Part shown: in pieces, positions 11,701-21,548 of the stretch
Layout: each line of letters starts with the position of its first letter
How positions within the stretch are numbered: the stretch's first letter is position 1
Source of the DNA: Ypsolopha sequella
Lineage: Eukaryota > Arthropoda > Insecta > Lepidoptera > Ypsolophidae
DNA: 64,000 nt
Direction: 5' to 3'
NCBI GenBank assembly: GCA_934047225.1
Contig: OW203989.1
Coordinates: 19,443,977 to 19,507,976 of the forward strand
Translations under genes and position numbers: made by a program
Notes under the pieces: model-generated
Told to the model about the DNA's origin: nothing
Database searches by the model: none
What the model saw: only the letters and a program-made list of their open reading frames with translations

Positions 11701-14700
11701 GATAGGGGGCCCACAACGGCTATCCTGCTGAATAGTTATCAAGCAGCAAGTCACCATCTGCCGTACTTTTGTGAGACGTTTTGTGTACGTTTGTGAGAGA
11801 TTTTCGAGGCAGATGTCCTCGATGTTATACTTATTTTCATGCTGAAGAAATCGCGAGACTACTATTACACTGTTTGATTTGAAATTGTGTTACTTTCTAC
11901 GCTTCAAAGCTTGTGACCTTACGGCATAAAAATAATTGATTGCAACTGTTTTGTGAATACTTACCCAAAATAAGAACCAAATAACACCCAGCCCGCCGAA
12001 AAAGTAGAATACATTGGCCCAGTCACCATCGCCAGTCATAATCAAACCGGAAAAGATTGGCCCAAATATATTCCCGATCTGAGCCCCTCCAAATATCATG
12101 GCGCCAAACCGAGATCTTTCTGCCGGAGGAACCCATCGTGCCATGAGCAGCACAAATGCTGGTGTTACTGGACCCTAAAATTTAAATAAAAGTCTATTGC
12201 GTGTATTGTACATACGTATACGTATATTGTATAAATTTACTACTGGAAAACTAATTAAAAAGTGGATTAGCAAAATTTTCTCGACGGAAATGTAAAAGAT
12301 GAACAGAATTCTCAAACAACTTGCATATTTTTCTAAAACCTCCATACGACAGGTCAATCGGCCCAGCAGGTTTTCAGCAATGTTTGCGTACTGTTAAACA
12401 CTCAAAGCTTCTTTAAAGGTTGAAGTACCTAGTCCATAAAATATATTGCAAAAATAATATCAAATTTTAAAATTCAAAGTAATATTTTTCCTAGTTTTAT
12501 TAAAATAGCAACTTTTGTTAAGGATGAAATTTTATGAGTAAAGGAAAAGCGAATAATAATTTGTCTTGCTTACAATTTAATTTGTACAGAGCTAAGCCTT
12601 TTTGGACTGTCACTTTAGTCAAGCTTATTTAAAATACGACTTTAGTACATGTAATTAAATAAGTAATTACGTACTTAAGGTAAGGTGATACCCCGATTAG
12701 TTCAAAAATATAAATTTTGACGCCAATTGTAAGGTTGCTGCACAGGCTCGAAACTTCAAAAAAACGCTTTGCTTTGCTGAGATGATAAATTTAACAGATA
12801 AATAGTTTGGCAGCCTTATTATATAACAAAATATTACATTAAGCCTTAGTTCTCCAAAAAGGTACGAATTAACAGCAAAATAATGTTATATTTGTGGATT
12901 TTTTAATCTCAAGTACCCTAGTACACATAGAATTCGACTCTAATAAGTGTCTTTTAAAAATGGTTTTCTTTCTCATGTCGATAAGCAGGTTGCACCTCGT
13001 CTTAAGGAAGTAAATAAGAGCTTAAATTTTCAGTGACAATATTGACTTGAAATTTTATTCCCTTATGTTTTTTCATAAGGGTAAATAAATTTATGACATT
13101 TTAACTTACCTCACCTAACCCTTCTATAACCCTTATAAAAAATAACCCCAGAGCACCTCCTAATCTTACAGCGAAGGGAGTCAATGCTGTAGCTACAGAA
13201 GTAGTTAGAAGTCCAAGACCAAGGGTCCATTTTCCACCAAACTTTTCAGCCAGAATACCTCCAGGTAGATGTGTCACCACATAGCCGTAGTAGAAAGCAC
13301 TGAGGAGGAAACCTTGAGTCGCTTCATCCCAGTCGTATAGTTCTCGACCCTGAAATTTAGATTTCAAGCTTAATTTTTAATTTAGGGCTACATATAAAGT
13401 CAGATTGGGCATCTCATTTTGCATCAATCAGAACTGAACTCTACGACGTTTACTTTTAGTTTAAAATAGCGCGCTCTCAGCTGTGGCTATTGCGACCACC
13501 AAGAACCAAGAAAAACTGCTTTGAAATTATTTAAATATTCTAAAATGTTTAGACAGGGTTATTGTTCACTTATTTTTAATACAAATTTCAAGGCTGTATA
13601 ATTTAAGTAAGGCCCATTAACACTCGAAAAACTTGGTATTTAGAGGTAACTTCGTAATATTTTTCAATCGAGCGAACTGAAAGCTTTTCCGTTTTTTTCA
13701 TAATGTTTAGATCAGCTGTATAGTCCACTATCTACATTATTTTTATTAAATGGATTGACCACACAATACGAAATGGTCATTTAAAGTTGAGCATCAACGA
13801 ACCCTTAAAATGAAAAAGCTCGGTGTGGCGGGGCGAATCTGTTTGGCGTCTCTCATACACTTCCATAGTCCCTAGTAGATCAGCCACCAACAACACATTG
13901 TCATCGCTCCCCGACCACAAATCAACAACCTAATTCTTATAATAAAAATACGATCAGTTAAAATCAGATTCAATTGCTAATAAACTTGGCGTTTATAGCA
14001 ATATATAATTTTGTACGGGGTTTAGACACATTATATTACTCCAGTATACATAGTATATTACTCCAATGTACATAGTATAATACTTTAATATTTATAGGTA
14101 GCAGGCTTATTTTTGTTCATTTCTTTTATGAGAAATATGATATGATAGAGTATGGTTACATTTTTTTAAATTTAGGTTTGTGGATAAATCCATTTTAGAA
14201 TAATCTTAACTTTTTCAAATTTTTACCATCTACATTGACGGAACAGAATCCAATGCAATACTGATGTTTAGCATTGTGGAGCTCCTGAAGTGACCGTTCT
14301 AAAAATCAAACTTTATCCATTATGAACGCTCAATACTGTTGAAATTTTTTGAAAAATAGAAGTGTCAGAAAACATCTAAACTTTTTTAATTGTATCGGAA
14401 CTAATATGCAGAACTTTTCTAAAAATATAGGTACTTAAAAAGTAGTATTTTATATAAAAAGTAATAGTTAATAGTTTTGTTACTACGTTATACATACGTC
14501 TATACTAATCATCTGTAGTATAGACGTAGGTATAAATGAGCACTATAAACAGGGAAGTCATATGGACTATGCTAATTATAGGCCAATCGCTATCCTGTCA
14601 GTAGTCAATAAGATAAAGGAGAAGGTTGTAGTGGGTCAGGTAAGCTCATTTCTGGAGCGACATGATATAATATCAGACTCGCAGCACGGCTTTAGGCGTG

Positions 14701-17700
14701 GGCGCAGCACGGCCACCGCACTGGCCCGGTTCACCGACTATGTCAACACTAGTCTCAACTATGGGGAGCAGGTTCTCGCTGTTTTTATAGATTTTAAAAA
14801 GGCGTTTGATACCCTTGATCACTGCCAATTACTACAAGCCATGGAGGAGTGCGGAATTAGTGGTCCTACGAACCAGTGGTTCCGTAACCACCTCACAGAC
14901 AGAATCCTTAGGACAACGGTGGGCGGGACAGTGGGGTCCGAGGTGCGCGTCAGGCTGGGTGTGCCGACTGGCTCAGTATACGGTCCAGTCGGCTATATCA
15001 TGCATGTAAATAGCGTTATTAACGTTGTTAAAAAATGTGATGTATTTATGTATGCCCACGATATGTGTTTGTTGTTCTCTGGTAGGGATTTGGGTACAAT
15101 ACAAAATAATATACAAACAGACTTTGATATGATTACAAAATGGGCCCACGACAACGGTATAATATTAAATATAAATAAAACCAAATGTATGCATATATAT
15201 TCACCTTATAACAAAAAAGCAAAAGCTAGTCACTCATCAGTCAACATCATTGGCCACACATATGAATGTCTGCACGCTGATTATTGCAACTGCCATTGTA
15301 AAAAGTTAGAAGTTGTTGACCGTTTTAAATACCTCGGTTTACTTATAGATAGTAACTTTAACTGGAAACCACACATCAACGAAACATGTAATAGACTAAG
15401 ATCCGTCCTAGGCAAGTCCTATAATTTAAGTAAAATAATAAATAAACGCACTCTGTATACTGTGTATTACGCCCTTGCAGACACACTGTTTAGTTATGGT
15501 TTGAGCTGCTATAGCCTTACTTTTAAGACATATTTGGATAAAATAAAACAACTACAGGTTAGATTAATAAAATATTTAGCTGATAAGAAAACAAAGGATA
15601 GTTGTGATGGAGACTATGACAAATTGTTTGCCTCATGCCGAATACCTCCAGTTCATTGTAAGGTTAAGTATTTGATTGCTATGGAGACATATTACTCCGA
15701 AGACCATAAGACCCTGGTAAAACACCGCTATTGTACAAGATCAGCCAACATTAGAAAATATATCCAGCCAAAGGCAAATAATTACTACGGACAAAGGACA
15801 AGAAGATACTTAGCCCCTAAAATATGTAATAATATCGCACTATTAAGAACTGCTGAAAAATGCTGTAAACCTACACTAAAATTTAAATTAAAAAAATATT
15901 TTTTTTCTAGAAAATAAATGCGCTTAACAAATTATATTATTAAGTATATATAAATATATATATAATAATAAATATATAAATATAATATATAATTATATAT
16001 ATTTTAAGTATATATTATAAATAAATTAAAATACAAAATTATTATCTTAAATATTTTATCAGCACACACAAATTTCTAGCTAAATTATACAGCAGAATCC
16101 TTGATGGCTCCGAACCTATGGAAGAATGGTTTACAACTGGATGAGTTATGCTCATTCCAAAAGACGAAAACACCGAAGACCCAAAAAACTGGCGTCCGAT
16201 CGCATGCTTACCAAGCATGTACAAATTGTTAACGTCAGTCATTAACAATGAAATCTACAAGCATTGTACTGATAACAATGAAATGCTAGAGGCTGTAAAG
16301 ATCACCTTATGGTAAATAAAGCTATACTGGAAGATGCTCATAACTCTCAAAAGAATCTCAGCATGGCTTGGATAGATTACCAGAAAGCTTTTGACAGCGT
16401 ATCGCATGAATGGCTACTGAAAGTGTTAGATATCTACAAATGCTCACGAACTGTCAAACAGTTTTTAGAAAAAACCATGCCTACATGGCGAGTAATTATG
16501 ACAGCACGTAGCACGAAGGAATCTGTTACTACTGAGCCGATCTACGTTCGACGTGGTATCTTCCAAGGAGATTCACTCTCGCCACTTCTGTTTTGCCTCG
16601 CAATTAACCCATTATCTCAACTTCTTGCTAAATATGAAAATAAGGGCTACAAACTAAAGGACAGTTTATACGTTAACCACTTACTTTATATGGATGATCT
16701 TAAAATCTACGCAAATAACAAAAATAACTTAAGGGTACTACTCGACAGTACAGAAATATTCACTGATGACATAGGGATGAACTTTGGCCTGAAAAAATGC
16801 AACACACTACATCTTATATCAGGACAGATGCAAGATCATGATGGAGAAGGACACGTACTTTTTAGTGGAGAAACTTTTAAACACCTAACAACAAACCAAA
16901 AATATAAGTACTTGGGAATTCATGAATCTGGAAAAATTGAACACAACGAAATTAGACAACGAGCTGAAAAAGAATACTTTCGCAGATTAAAATTATTGGT
17001 TAAAACACATCTCACGGCGAGAAACCTTATTTGTGCTATTAATGCATATGCTATCCCGGTTGTTCTTTACTCATTTGGAATAATTAACTATAAAGAAACA
17101 GATCTGAAAAAAATTTATACGAAAACTAGAAAAATATTTGCTATGAACAAAATACACCAACAGAAAGCAGACGTAGACAGACTGTATATGCCAGTAGAAG
17201 AAGGAGGAAGAGGATTAATTAATATAGAACGATTATACAAAACGCAAATGATTAAATTTAAACAATACTTACAATTTAACAAAGAAAATGACCACCTCAT
17301 GAAAATTATAATACAACATGATAAAAATAGAGCAAAATATTCAATATATAAAGAAGCAGATGAAAACTTGTCAAAAATAGGGCTCATAGCAACAAATACA
17401 TACACAGATAAAGAAATAAAAAATGCAGTTATTAAGAAACATATAGAGTCTTGGAAAGCTAAACCACTACATGGTCAGATAGCTTTAAAGGTTCTAGAAA
17501 AATCTAGTATTGACAGAGCGTTTTCTTTTAAGTGGCTCAAAACCCAACAAATCTCACCTTCTTTTGAGTCATCTATTTTTGCAATCCAAGACCAAGCTGT
17601 AATTACCAAACAACATGAAAGGGATATACAGAAAAAACCGGTAGATGGTAAATGCCGACTTTGTTTGTCGAAAGACGAGACCATAAATCACGTTATTTCG

Positions 17701-19912
17701 GGATGTGAAAAACTAGCCGGCACTTATTACACAAAAAGACACAACAATATTGTTCAATACATACACTGGGCACTAAGTAAGAAATACAAATTTGAAGTTC
17801 CACAATTATGGTGGCAACACCACCTGACACAACCTCAAGTTATTGAAAATGAGACGGCAAAAATTATGTGGGAAATACCCATCCAAACCGACGTTACAGT
17901 AGTCCACAACAGACCGGATATTGTATTAATAGATAAAATTCAAAACAAAACATATTTAATAGATATAACGGTACCTTCAGATTACAATATTGAAACTAAA
18001 GAAATAGAAAAATTAAGTAAATATCATCTACTTAAAACTGAAATAACAAGATTATGGAAAACTTCGACCACAGTCATACCAATAGTGATAGGGGCAACAG
18101 GCATAGTGGCAAAAAGTCTACATAGATACAGTGACATGCTAAATGCTAAACTAAACCTACACATTATACAAAAACAAGCTGCCATTCACACAACCACAAT
18201 AGTTTCAAAATTTTTAGGAAACTCTGTTTTTACCAACGGCGACGCTGGGCTTCCTTTTCCCTAAGGGTCTTGGGGCGGGAAGTTCGCAAAGAGAAAACCG
18301 ATTACTAAATCGAGTAAAAGCTGCACAAATCTATAAATAAATGTGATGTTAGCCTGTACTGTAATTAGCTACCGTAAGTATGTAAATTGTAAGTTATATT
18401 TAAGTTCACTAAGAGCTCATCTGCCAACAAACTGTTATGCAGTTTGGTAGAATATAAATTGTAGTAGTCTTAAGTCTTTTGGTAAATAAATTTCTTAAAA
18501 AAAAGAGCACACCAAATAACGAATAAATCATCAAAATAAAAATAAATAAATAAAAGTGTATCTTTTATCTTAAATCTTGCCCAACTACTTATAAACGTTA
18601 TAGTCTCTCAAAGGATTGAGGGCGAGCAATATAAGTATTGTGAAAATATTTATCTTGTTCTGTTAAAAGATGCATTTTTATCGTGAGTGACACGCCTCAA
18701 GATAAAGATCTGTAAAATGAGAACTCACATTAAAAACCTCACTTGGAGTGTCAACATACGTCATATTTTCCTCGGTTGCATTGGAAACCACATTATAATC
18801 TGGGCAAGTTTCACCAACAATGTGCTCGGTGGGAGCCACTTTGGCTACCATTTGCGTGATTGTCATGCTGAGACAAACCCTCATTGTGAAAGAGTTTGCC
18901 AGCGCAAATAGACCCATAATACCCAGGACATAGCGCTGGGGTATGAAGATAACTGAAATGAAATCAATATATTGAACAGTGTCGATTCTGAAAATTTTAA
19001 CCATCTAAAAATAATGTTGGTATACAAATAAATTTGTATTCTATAAAAAATTGATATAATTTATTAAGATATTATTTTATTAATGTTCATTCAGGAAAAA
19101 TCTGTCGATCAGTTAGTCCGGGCTTCTTTTGTACGGGATATACAATATTTTAATAAATTTAACAAGTTAAACCATAATTAAACAAAACAATTTTTTTTTT
19201 CTGACAATGCTATGAGTTTTGCGTCTCGATACTGGTATTCGTTAGCGACTGCGTAAAATATTTTGTGTTATTTTCCATAACAAGAATTTTACGGAGTCGC
19301 GTCGCTAGCCAGTAACGAAGCCTAAAAACTATAACATTATTAAATATTCGTTCTTTAGGTCTACTTGTACCTATGTGGAAGTAATATAAGTATTTATGAA
19401 GTTTATTTAGTTACTGCTGAAAATGAAAATCCCAAACTCTTATAGTCCCTAAATAACTGCTTGCAAGTCGATTTGATGCAGGCAATAAGCTTGTTGCAGA
19501 GCACCGTAAATTATTGGTTTACTAATCATGGAAAATATTGAACAATTTAGTTTTAATTCAAAATCAATTTACGACTCTACATTAATACAAATTGTTGGAG
19601 TAGGTTTTCAGAAACAATACGATCGTCCTAATTCAATACAAGCTGTAAAGATACGTACTCGTTAAAAGAAGCCAAATTGTTTACTACAATTGTATTTATT
19701 TGTATGGGTTTGAATTTTGAAAAATGGAAGCTACTTATTATGTTAATTTTAATCAAATCTCAAATTTTGTTTCCAATCTTATCTGTAATGAACTATAGTA
19801 CTCTTGTATAGTGGTGTCAGTAATTGACAGTTCTCACTAGCTATAACTACAATAAAAGTCAAACATGTAACATACCTCTGTTCAAAATTAGCCTCCATCC
19901 TTTCAGGGCCAT
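5768..19912 (-). CDS. SLC17-type MFS anion/phosphate transporter, copy 2 (complete, 526 aa)
   Basis: Eight exons join without a break: 19912-19876, 18952-18729, 13349-13110, 12174-11965, 10734-10567, 9812-9596, 7139-6901 and 6013-5768 (1581 nt, stop TGA included). Intron phases are 1,0,0,0,0,1,0. The protein starts MALKGWRLILNRV, then IFIPQRYVLGIMGLFALANS (helix 1), a loop with NAT and NMT sites (about residues 60-80), YDWDEATQGFLLSAFYYGYV, LPGGILAEKFGGKW, and RVIEGLGEG with the conserved Arg and Glu of helix 4 (about 160-168). Further on come WVPPAERSRFGA, VGHDWGYF (about 294), SYAGCD, NPMDIAPNYAG and a C-terminal WWDDVDKYGYPPGWKHGP. Length fits the 12-helix family. The start was chosen because it gives the same tiny phase-1 first exon as copies 1 and 3. 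Introns hold two LINEs, a SINE and several MITEs. Insect relatives are called putative inorganic phosphate cotransporters; substrate is inferred, not shown. Confidence 0.9.
6341..6563. mobile_element. MITE-like element, TIR ATATACTGGGTGTT
   Basis: The left end ATATACTGGGTGTTAGAGAA pairs with AACACTCAGTATATA at the right, and GACGATAGTA recurs inverted inside. It lies in the last intron of transporter copy 2 and is followed by a GACT-rich stretch (6573-6600) that resembles Helitron-internal DNA. Confidence 0.5.
8140..8560 (+). repeat. Two direct repeats of about 130 bp
   Basis: 8158-8275 and 8450-8560 share ATCCCATCTATTCGAAAA, then GGTTCNTC and GACTTTTGAATTT-type sequence in the same order. 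Together with CCTTGTGACACAATCTA at 9450 they look like pieces of one decayed element in the sixth intron of copy 2. Confidence 0.5.
8615..8715 (+). repeat. Three hairpins with GAGCGTAGCGA-type loop
   Basis: At 8657-8681 AACTCC and GGAGTT flank TGAGCGTAGCGAG. Weaker versions lie at 8624-8650 (CCCTGAGCGTAACGAGGG) and 8688-8711 (ACCTGAGTAAAGCGAGGGGT). The loop sequence is shared while the stems differ. Confidence 0.6.
9359..9415 (-). repeat. Two 25 nt hairpins of the same loop family
   Basis: On the minus strand 9383-9359 has GAATCC and GGATTC around TAAGCGTAGCGAG, and 9415-9391 has the same stem around AGAGAGAAGCGAA. Both are exactly 25 nt and 7 bases apart. Confidence 0.6.
9827..10448 (+). 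mobile_element. Lepidopteran GGCCAAGTGCGAGTC repeat, copy in copy 2 intron 5
   Basis: Starts GGTCAAGTGCAAGTCAGACT followed by CGCGCACATAGGGTTCC. It holds two tandem units (about 9920-10145 and 10178-10400) sharing TTTTCCTGTA, GGTCCACCAG, CAATTTGATA. The 3' end normally reading GGTACGGAACCC is missing and replaced by a SINE. Confidence 0.65.
10449..10537 (-). mobile_element. tRNA-derived SINE head
   Basis: On the minus strand GCGGTAGCTTAGGGGTAGAA (A-box-like) is followed by AGGTTCGATCCTCGG (B-box-like). The two ends do not pair as an acceptor stem and the 3' part continues CGGGCGTGCACCAATGAC, so this is a SINE rather than a tRNA gene. It ends 30 bases before exon 5 of copy 2. Confidence 0.6.
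10855..10980. mobile_element. MITE, TIR TTTAGTGCTGTCAAAACT, copy 1
   Basis: Inverted ends TTTAAGTGCTGTCAAAGCTT and AAGTTTTGACAGCACCATAA, about 130 bp. A clear relative lies at 31696-31835 with the same internal CATTGCAAA..AGTCCTTA. Confidence 0.6.
11390..11790. other. GC-rich island, probably transposon-derived
   Basis: This 400 bp piece is far richer in G and C than its intron surroundings, with CACCACGGACCCTACCTCCA, a CA-rich run (11490-11520) and TGGCCGCCCCATGGTGGCTA. An 83 codon ORF (11333-11584) crosses it without recognisable domain. It reads like the untranslated part of a LINE, but I cannot place it. Confidence 0.4.
14228..14290 (+). repeat. Dispersed repeat fragment, inverted copy at 43799-43861
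   Basis: ACCATCTACATTGACGGAAC and TTTAGCATTGTGGAGC recur in reverse orientation at 43799-43861. No function recognised. Confidence 0.55.
14529..16030 (+). mobile_element. 5'-truncated Jockey/CR1-like LINE
   Basis: The element begins inside the reverse transcriptase (frame open from about 14529) and ends in an AT-only tail (15920-16030). An apurinic-type endonuclease and ORF1 are absent. A 12 bp-arm hairpin (14495-14528) lies just before the left junction. It sits in the large second intron of transporter copy 2, opposite to the gene. Confidence 0.75.
14562..15917 (+). pseudogene. Reverse transcriptase remnant with mutated catalytic box
   Basis: The frame reads NYRPIAILSVVNKIKEKVV (entry motif of LINE reverse transcriptases), then FIDFKKAFDTLDH with the first catalytic Asp (about residue 77), GVPTGSVYGPVGY in place of the usual GVPQGSVLGPLLY (about 133), and MYAHDM at 163-168 where active enzymes have Y-A-D-D. 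The change of the first Asp to His should kill polymerase activity. The C-terminal part (RTRRYLAPKICNNIALL) matches the usual end of such ORFs. 451 codons remain open without a stop, so the copy is young or was recently mobilised by another enzyme. The exact clade (Jockey, CR1, Daphne) is not settled. Confidence 0.8.
16045..18500 (+). mobile_element. R4/Dong-like LINE with restriction-like endonuclease, 5'-truncated
   Basis: Coding similarity begins at about 16049 (KYFISTHKFLAKLY) right after the AT tail of the previous LINE and ends at 18264, followed by a 3' region to about 18500 with TTGGTAAATAAATTTC and an A run. The N-terminal zinc finger part is missing. Dong-type elements are known to insert into simple AT repeats, in keeping with its position in a TA-rich tail. 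Confidence 0.75.
16049..18264 (+). pseudogene. R4/Dong-like reverse transcriptase and RLE polyprotein, broken
   Basis: The first part (frame 2, 16049-16290) holds NWRPIACLPSMYKLL but has a TGA at 16142-16144, and the frame shifts near 16281-16291. From 16291 (GCKDHLMVNKAI) the frame stays open for more than 650 codons. Counting from Met 16309: AWIDYQKAFDSV (20-31) and GDSLSPLLF (87-95), YMDD intact at 127-130, a C-C-H-C zinc motif at Cys449, Cys452, His461, Cys466, then the endonuclease RPD (535-537) with the second acidic Asp in LIDITVP (552). PD then X14 then D is the restriction-like endonuclease signature of R2/R4 elements. Active-site residues survive; only the 5' part is broken. Confidence 0.8.
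19216..19329. mobile_element. Short inverted-repeat element (about 114 bp)
   Basis: GTTTTGCGTCTCGATACTGG and TTCGTTAGCGACTGCGTAAA are answered in reverse by TTTTACGGAGTCGCGTCGCT and AGTAACGAAGCCTAAAAAC. Arms of about 43 bp with some differences. It lies in intron 1 of transporter copy 2. Confidence 0.5.
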
Positions 19913-20204
19913 TGCTTTGTCACCTCCAAAACCCTTGGTATAGTTATCTTCAATTACACTACAACTCACTGTTATTTCATTTTATTTGCTCTGCTATTTT
20001 TCTTCAAGCCTACAGGTCTAATCTCCAGAGAGCAAAATGACTATTTTATTTATCTCCCTACGTAATAGCAATCTCGAAGATAGCAGCCTACTCTCAAAAA
20101 TGACGTGAGATAAAATGATAATGATGTTTCGTGTAGCATTCGATAATAACTACCTATATATCCTAGGAAAGTGGCAGAAGTTTCAATTTGGTAAAAATAT
20201 AAGT

Positions 20205-20465
20205 GTTTTGACCGCCTCTGTGGGTGGTTTAGTGGTTTGTATACTCGACTTCTAATCTGAGAATCGCGGGTTGAATTCCCGTCTGCCTGTTCAAAAGACA
20301 AGCTGTGTGTCAAATTTGTAGCTAAAATACGTCGATAGGGCTTACCACCGATCACGTTAAGACAAAATAATCGTCGCCTAGAATGTTACCACAGGGTAAA
20401 ACACCCAGAGCACGTTCAGACTCACGTTCGGTTCAGCACTACTTTTGGCCACATAACAAGAGTGT
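20205..20465 (+). mobile_element. tRNA-derived SINE
   Basis: GTGGTTTAGTGGTTTGTATA (A-box-like) and CGCGGGTTGAATTCCCGT (B-box-like) are spaced as in a tRNA, and the preceding GACCGCCTCTGTGG is typical of moth SINE heads. No acceptor stem forms, so it is not a tRNA gene. Confidence 0.55.
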
Positions 20466-20480
20466 ACATGCAATCAGGCT

Positions 20481-20745
20481 ATACAACGTGTAACAGAAAG
20501 GTGTAACCATATTTGAAGACCTTATTCAGTCAATGTAGAACAACTTTTACTATGGAACAAAACCTGTATCTCGAAATTTTTTTTTTTACTGTTTCATAGA
20601 AAAATGCAATGCCGCTCGGCCGAAATGTATGGAAGAGCAGATTTTTTTTTTGGGATTTCGGTGTTGTCTCCATAGTAAAAGTTGTTCTATACCATTGACT
20701 GAATAAGCTCCTCAAATATTTACACCTTTCTGTTACACCTTGTAT
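20481..20745. mobile_element. MITE, TIR ATACAAGGTGTAACAG (complete copy)
   Basis: Ends ATACAACGTGTAACAGAAAG and CTTTCTGTTACACCTTGTAT, inner arms with TTATTCAGTCAATG and GAACAACTTTTACTATGGA in both orientations. Same family as 1-249; a single-arm scrap (GAACAACTTTTACTATAGAG) is at 47598. Confidence 0.75.
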
Positions 20746-21548
20746 ATATAAATGATAGGCAAAACAAAAACTTTGATAATTCTAGGTTTGATTTTGATAC
20801 TGACCACCGCGCCACCATCCGGTTCTGGCACCACCTTTGTTTCTACTAGGTATGTCTGTTTTAAAAATACATGAATCTACGAGGTATTTTCGAGTATTGA
20901 GTGCAAGACACAGTACACTTGTTTCACCGACCACTAGAGTCCCTGTGTGGTGAGTGAGCCTTACCTTATCACCGTCTTCGTTCACAAAATATAAAACCAT
21001 AGATTAACCATGCCTTCCAAACAACCGGCCAAGTGCGAGTCAGACTCGCGTACCTAGGGTTCCGTATTTTGGATAATAAATTTAATTTTGTCTTTTTTTT
21101 TCGTAAACTTGTCGACCGCTTTATTTTTCCTGTAATTTTTACGTAAACACATATTACCATGATTTTTTTTATATTTTTTAGTCCACCAGTTTTGTAGATA
21201 AGGGGGGGACATACATATTTTTGTGGTTTTTTAAAGATTTCTCGAAACCAGTGTCAGTAAATATATTAAAAGTATATATGTGTACAATCAACGTTTTAAT
21301 ACCTATAATTTGATACCCATATTGCACTTTTATAAACTATTTTTTTATTTATTTTACTTCTCTTTTTGTTTTTCTCATTATTGCTGATTTTTTTTTAACC
21401 GCCATAGTTTTCCTGTAATTGGCCAGTTATAATCTATAATTGATATTTTTTTTATATTTTTCAGTTAACCAGTTTCGGAGATAAGGGGGGGGGGGAGACA
21501 TACATATTTTTGGGGTTTTTTAAAGATTTCTCGAAAGCAGTGTGAGTA

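Noticed and set aside
20209..20285. Possible tRNA gene (plus strand, GGGTTGAATTCCC)
   Set aside because: No acceptor stem, irregular anticodon arm, and a SINE-like continuation.
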